Source: an uncultured Clostridia bacterium (lineage in GTDB: Bacteria > Bacillota > Clostridia > Christensenellales > Borkfalkiaceae). From it: a stretch of 8,056 nt of DNA. The DNA lies in the NCBI GenBank assembly GCA_934230055.1, contig CAKQEE010000044.1, forward strand, positions 1 through 8,056. The letters run 5' to 3'. The stretch's first letter is position 1. Each line of letters begins with the position of its first letter. Below are positions 5,735 to 8,056 of the stretch, in pieces. The notes under the pieces were generated by a model. It saw nothing but the letters and a program-made list of their open reading frames with translations. It did no database searches and was not told the DNA's origin. The position numbers were made by a program, and so were the translations under genes.

Positions 5735-5748
5735 ATTAGTGATAGAAT
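5720..5748 (+). promoter_or_regulatory. Promoter of the fructokinase operon
   Basis: TTGCAA (5720-5725) and TAGAAT (5743-5748) are separated by exactly 17 bp, with TG at 5740-5741 giving an extended -10. The predicted start is near 5755, about 20 bases before the ATG. AAGAGG at 5764-5769, 6 bases from the ATG, is the RBS. No obvious operator palindrome overlaps it. Confidence 0.65.
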
Positions 5749-5775
5749 AATACCGAATTTTATAAGAGGTTTGTT

Positions 5776-6672
5776 ATGATTCTTTGTATAGGAGAAATTC
5801 TTGCGGATATGATAGGCGAAGCCGCCGGCGCGGACGGCGCGCCCGTTTTTAAAATGTTCTGCGGCGGCGCGCCGTTCAACGTTGCGGTAAATGCAAAACA
5901 GTCGGGCGCGAAGGTCGGCTTTCTCGGCAGAGTCGGGCGCGACCCCGTAGGTAAGTTTTTAACGGAATACGCCACGAAAGTCGGTTTCGACGCGTTGACC
6001 GTTCAGCGCGACGAGGTGAGAAACACCACTCTCGCTCTCGTTACGCTTACGGACGGGGAACGCGATTTTGCCTTTTTCCGTCACGACACGGCGGATTTTA
6101 ATATAGACGAAAAATCGGTAAATCTTTCGGAGTACGAAAACCTCGGGATAGTGCATTTAGGTTCGCTTATGCTTTCCGAGAAGGCGGGCAGAAGCTTTGC
6201 CGATTCCGTAATTAAAAAAGTTCGCGAGGCGGGCAAGGTTTTGTCTTTCGACGTGAATTTCAGACTCGACCTTTACAGCGGTATAGAAGAAGCGATAAAG
6301 GCTTATAAGCCCTACGTGGAGGAAGCGGATATTCTTAAATTTTCCGACGACGAGATTACCGCGTTTACGGGTAAAGACACGGTAGAAGTCGCCGCAAAGT
6401 CGCTTTATAAAGAAAACAGACTGCTTCTTGTAACGCTCGGTAGCAAAGGAAGCGCGTATTATTATAACGGCATAAGCGGTACGGTGGCGACGGAAAAGGT
6501 TAAACCGATAGATACTACGGGCGCGGGCGACGCGTTCTTCGGCGCGACCTTGGCAAGCTTGGACGGCAAGGATATTCGCGCGCTCAAAAAAGAGGATATA
6601 GAAACCGCCCTCGCTCTCGGCAACGCCGCGGGCGCGCGCGCGACGCAGTTCAAGGGCGCGGTTAAAATTTAG
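5776..6672 (+). CDS. PfkB-family sugar kinase, probably fructokinase
   Basis: 298 aa, a normal length for the ribokinase/PfkB family. It most likely phosphorylates fructose to fructose-6-phosphate with ATP in the cytoplasm. The N terminus I-L-C-I-G-E-I-L-A-D11-M-I carries the sugar-contacting Asp of fructokinases. The first PfkB signature is F-C-G30-G-A-P-F-N-V-A-V-N, then K-V-G-F-L-G-R-V-G-x-D-x-x-G. S-F-D-V-N-F-R-L-D-L-Y is typical of fructokinase-like members. The second signature D246-T-T-G-A-G-D252-A-F-F-G contains the catalytic base Asp252 and the anion hole. A good promoter and RBS precede it, and it heads an operon with an esterase and mannose-6-phosphate isomerase; the latter supports a product at the fructose-6-phosphate node. 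A 2-keto-3-deoxygluconate or other hexose kinase cannot be excluded. It ends in TAG with no further in-frame stop before the next gene. Confidence 0.88.
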   Translation: MILCIGEILADMIGEAAGADGAPVFKMFCGGAPFNVAVNAKQSGAKVGFLGRVGRDPVGKFLTEYATKVGFDALTVQRDEVRNTTLALVTLTDGERDFAFFRHDTADFNIDEKSVNLSEYENLGIVHLGSLMLSEKAGRSFADSVIKKVREAGKVLSFDVNFRLDLYSGIEEAIKAYKPYVEEADILKFSDDEITAFTGKDTVEVAAKSLYKENRLLLVTLGSKGSAYYYNGISGTVATEKVKPIDTTGAGDAFFGATLASLDGKDIRALKKEDIETALALGNAAGARATQFKGAVKI

Positions 6673-6680
6673 TTAAGGCA

Positions 6681-6692
6681 CGCCGAAAGGCG
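6681..6692 (+). other. Small GNRA-tetraloop hairpin between kinase and esterase genes
   Basis: CGCC-GAAA-GGCG forms a 4-bp GC stem with a GAAA tetraloop, 8 bases after the kinase stop. No T-run follows, so it is not a terminator. It lies in the 45-nt intercistronic gap and could influence mRNA processing or coupling. Confidence 0.35.
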
Positions 6693-6717
6693 GCGATTCG
6701 GGAACTTCTTAAAAACC

Positions 6718-7536
6718 ATGAATAATAATTTCAAAAACGAAAAATTCGACATAATCATTTTAGCGGGGCAATCCAACGCGGAAGGAAACGGCGTATGTTC
6801 GCCGAAAGAGCAGTTTTTTAACGAGCGGGTGTTCGAGCTTACGGACGACAGCGTCACCGTTTACGGCTACGGGGAAATAGATTACGTAAAAAGAACCGAT
6901 TTCCCGATAGATTACGCAAAGTACAGAAAGAGCGACCATAGAATCGCGGCGGATATTTCGGAAACGTTCGCGGAAGAGTATATAAAAAGCGGGCTTCTCG
7001 AAGAGGGGAGAAAAATTCTGATAGTCAAAGCAGCGGTAGGCGGCACGGGCTTTGCCCTTAAACAATGGGGAACGGAAAACCCTTTGCATCACAGGCTTTG
7101 CGATATGGTAGATTACGCCCTTTCGTTGAACGCGGAAAACAGGCTCGCGGCGTTTTTGTGGCATCAGGGCGAACACGACGCTTTCGAGCAAGCTTCTCTC
7201 ACCCCCTGCGAGCGCGAAAAGTTTTATCACGACAATTTCAAGGCTACCGTAGAGGATATAAGAACGAGATACGGAAAAGCGGACTTGCCCGTTATCTGCG
7301 GCGAATTCGCAGACAGCTGGGCGGATAAACTTAAAGAAGCTACTTCCGCCGTGGAAAAAGCTTCCGAAGAGGTGTGTAAGGAGATAGGGCGCGCGGCTAT
7401 GGTAGAAAGCAAAGGGCTTTTATCCAATATGCAGGCGATAAAGTGGAGCGGAGACGACATTCATTTTTGTTATCAATCCGTTCTGGAACTCGGAAAGAGA
7501 TATTTTGAAAAATTTAAAGAAATTATCGGGAGGTAA
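6718..7536 (+). CDS. SASA-domain (SGNH-like) carbohydrate acetylesterase
   Basis: 272 aa. The features fit the sialate O-acetylesterase/acetylxylan esterase domain (SASA), an SGNH-fold serine esterase that removes acetyl groups from sugars. Block I is I-I-I-L-A-G-Q-S19-N-A-E-G with Ser19 the expected nucleophile. K-A-A-V-G-G-T-G-F matches the glycine block. L-W148-H-Q-G-E152-H-D-A is the characteristic W-x-Q-G-E segment, and D246-D-I-H249-F supplies the catalytic Asp and His (D-x-x-H). No signal peptide or membrane segment is present, so the substrate is probably an imported oligosaccharide. The ATG at 6718 has no good Shine-Dalgarno (nearest GGGA is 14 bases away), but the motif-rich protein starts right after it. 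It sits between the kinase and the mannose-6-phosphate isomerase. The exact substrate (acetylated mannan, xylan or sialic acid) is not readable from the sequence. Two tandem TAA stops end it. Confidence 0.85.
   Translation: MNNNFKNEKFDIIILAGQSNAEGNGVCSPKEQFFNERVFELTDDSVTVYGYGEIDYVKRTDFPIDYAKYRKSDHRIAADISETFAEEYIKSGLLEEGRKILIVKAAVGGTGFALKQWGTENPLHHRLCDMVDYALSLNAENRLAAFLWHQGEHDAFEQASLTPCEREKFYHDNFKATVEDIRTRYGKADLPVICGEFADSWADKLKEATSAVEKASEEVCKEIGRAAMVESKGLLSNMQAIKWSGDDIHFCYQSVLELGKRYFEKFKEIIGR
7528..7533 (+). promoter_or_regulatory. Ribosome binding site of manA inside the esterase gene
   Basis: GGGAGG is also the last two sense codons (Gly-Arg) of the upstream esterase gene and stands 8 bases before the ATG at 7542. 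It fixes the manA start and ties translation of the two genes closely. Confidence 0.85.
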
Positions 7537-7541
7537 TAAAA

Positions 7542-8056
7542 ATGGACATAGAAAAAACCGTTAAAGAACCTATATTTTTTGAAAGAAACAGAGTATACCG
7601 CATATATAAAGGCGGTATGCCGTATAAAGAGATTTTTAACGATCCGAACGGTTACGACGACGGAACGGACAATATGTTCCCCGAGGAATGGGTTGCAAGC
7701 AAGGTTAAAGCCATTAACCCGCGCTACTTCGGCAAAAGAGACGGCGTTTCCGTGGTAAAAGGTACCGATATTTTTCTCGACGACTTACTCGTTTCTCACG
7801 AAAAAGAGGTTCTCGGCGGAAGAAAATACGATTGCCTCGTAAAGTTTTTGGACAGCGCGGTAAGGCTTCCTTTCCAAGTTCACCCCACCAAAGAGTTTTC
7901 GCGTAAGTATTTTCATTCGGAATACGGCAAAACGGAAGCGTGGCTTGTCGTGGCGACTCGCCCCGGCGCAAAGATTTACTTCGGATTCAAAGATAAAATG
8001 ACCAAGGAAAAGCTTTCCGAGCTGGAAGAGCGCAGCGAAACCGAAAAGGATATTAT
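7542..8056 (+). CDS. manA: Class I mannose-6-phosphate isomerase, N-terminal part; 3' end outside the window
   Basis: The frame is open for 171 codons to the window end, so the C-terminal part is missing. Type I phosphomannose isomerases are zinc cupin enzymes that interconvert mannose-6-phosphate and fructose-6-phosphate. The visible metal-site residues are L-P-F-Q112-V-H114-P and G-K-T-E132-A-W, matching the Gln, His and Glu zinc ligands of the family; the second His would lie downstream. The front region has G-G at 24-25, then E-E-W50-V-A-S, the counterpart of the family's G-G...E-x-W-x-x-S segment, but with a longer insert (about residues 26-47) than in short ManA proteins. The start is fixed by GGGAGG 8 bases upstream. 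It lies 5 bases after the esterase stop, in one operon with the fructokinase, and the kinase product is the isomerase substrate or product. A related sugar-phosphate isomerase of the same family remains possible. Confidence 0.85.
   Translation, partial: MDIEKTVKEPIFFERNRVYRIYKGGMPYKEIFNDPNGYDDGTDNMFPEEWVASKVKAINPRYFGKRDGVSVVKGTDIFLDDLLVSHEKEVLGGRKYDCLVKFLDSAVRLPFQVHPTKEFSRKYFHSEYGKTEAWLVVATRPGAKIYFGFKDKMTKEKLSELEERSETEKDI

Noticed and set aside
6760..7230. Minus-strand frame opposite the esterase gene
   Set aside because: It overlaps the conserved Q-S-N and W-H-Q-G-E regions of a recognised esterase on the + strand.
7714..7971. Minus-strand frame opposite manA
   Set aside because: The + strand carries the zinc-site residues of mannose-6-phosphate isomerase; the minus frame is a shadow.

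Overview
The window looks like chromosome from an endospore-forming Bacillota of the Clostridia type, possibly an uncultured gut lineage. The main evidence is an intact spoIIGA-sigE pair, the protease and mother-cell sigma factor of early sporulation. Low-GC style RBSs, an E. coli-type glutaminyl-tRNA synthetase and a sugar operon typical of gut anaerobes fit with this. Composition appears mixed: GC-rich codons (gcg, ggc, gac) beside A/T-rich spacers. Every gene reads rightward. I see no tRNA or rRNA gene, insertion sequence, CRISPR array or phage gene.

Layout. (1) 1-1680: the 3' end of lepA (EF-4), then hemW two bases later, closed by a strong hairpin terminator at 1748-1790. (2) 1791-2035: a non-coding spacer with a 42-nt G-rich array that fits a G-quadruplex pattern, then a TATAAT box just before spoIIGA. 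(3) 2036-3722: spoIIGA and sigE, separated by a 127-bp gap with its own extended -10, palindromes and a fourth copy of the GGGTAGCCTT motif. (4) 3723-3882: a nested inverted repeat downstream of sigE and an extended -10 for glnS. (5) 3883-5598: glnS, ending in three different in-frame stop codons, then a 16-bp perfect-stem terminator. (6) 5599-5775: a spacer with a good promoter. (7) 5776-8056: a sugar operon with a PfkB-family fructokinase, a SASA/SGNH carbohydrate esterase and the start of a class I mannose-6-phosphate isomerase, cut by the window end.

How the genes work together. LepA and HemW are housekeeping functions (translation, and heme or radical-SAM chemistry). SpoIIGA is the membrane aspartic protease that removes the pro-sequence of SigE. 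GlnRS charges tRNA(Gln) directly. The fructokinase and mannose-6-phosphate isomerase both feed fructose-6-phosphate, and the esterase between them suggests intracellular deacetylation of an acetylated, perhaps mannose-containing, oligosaccharide.

No gene here is of unknown family. The unexplained signals are non-coding: the G-rich array upstream of spoIIGA with its solo copy upstream of sigE, the overlapping hairpins before sigE, and the structured 3' region of sigE. The sporulation pair also lacks the usual ftsZ and sigG neighbours.
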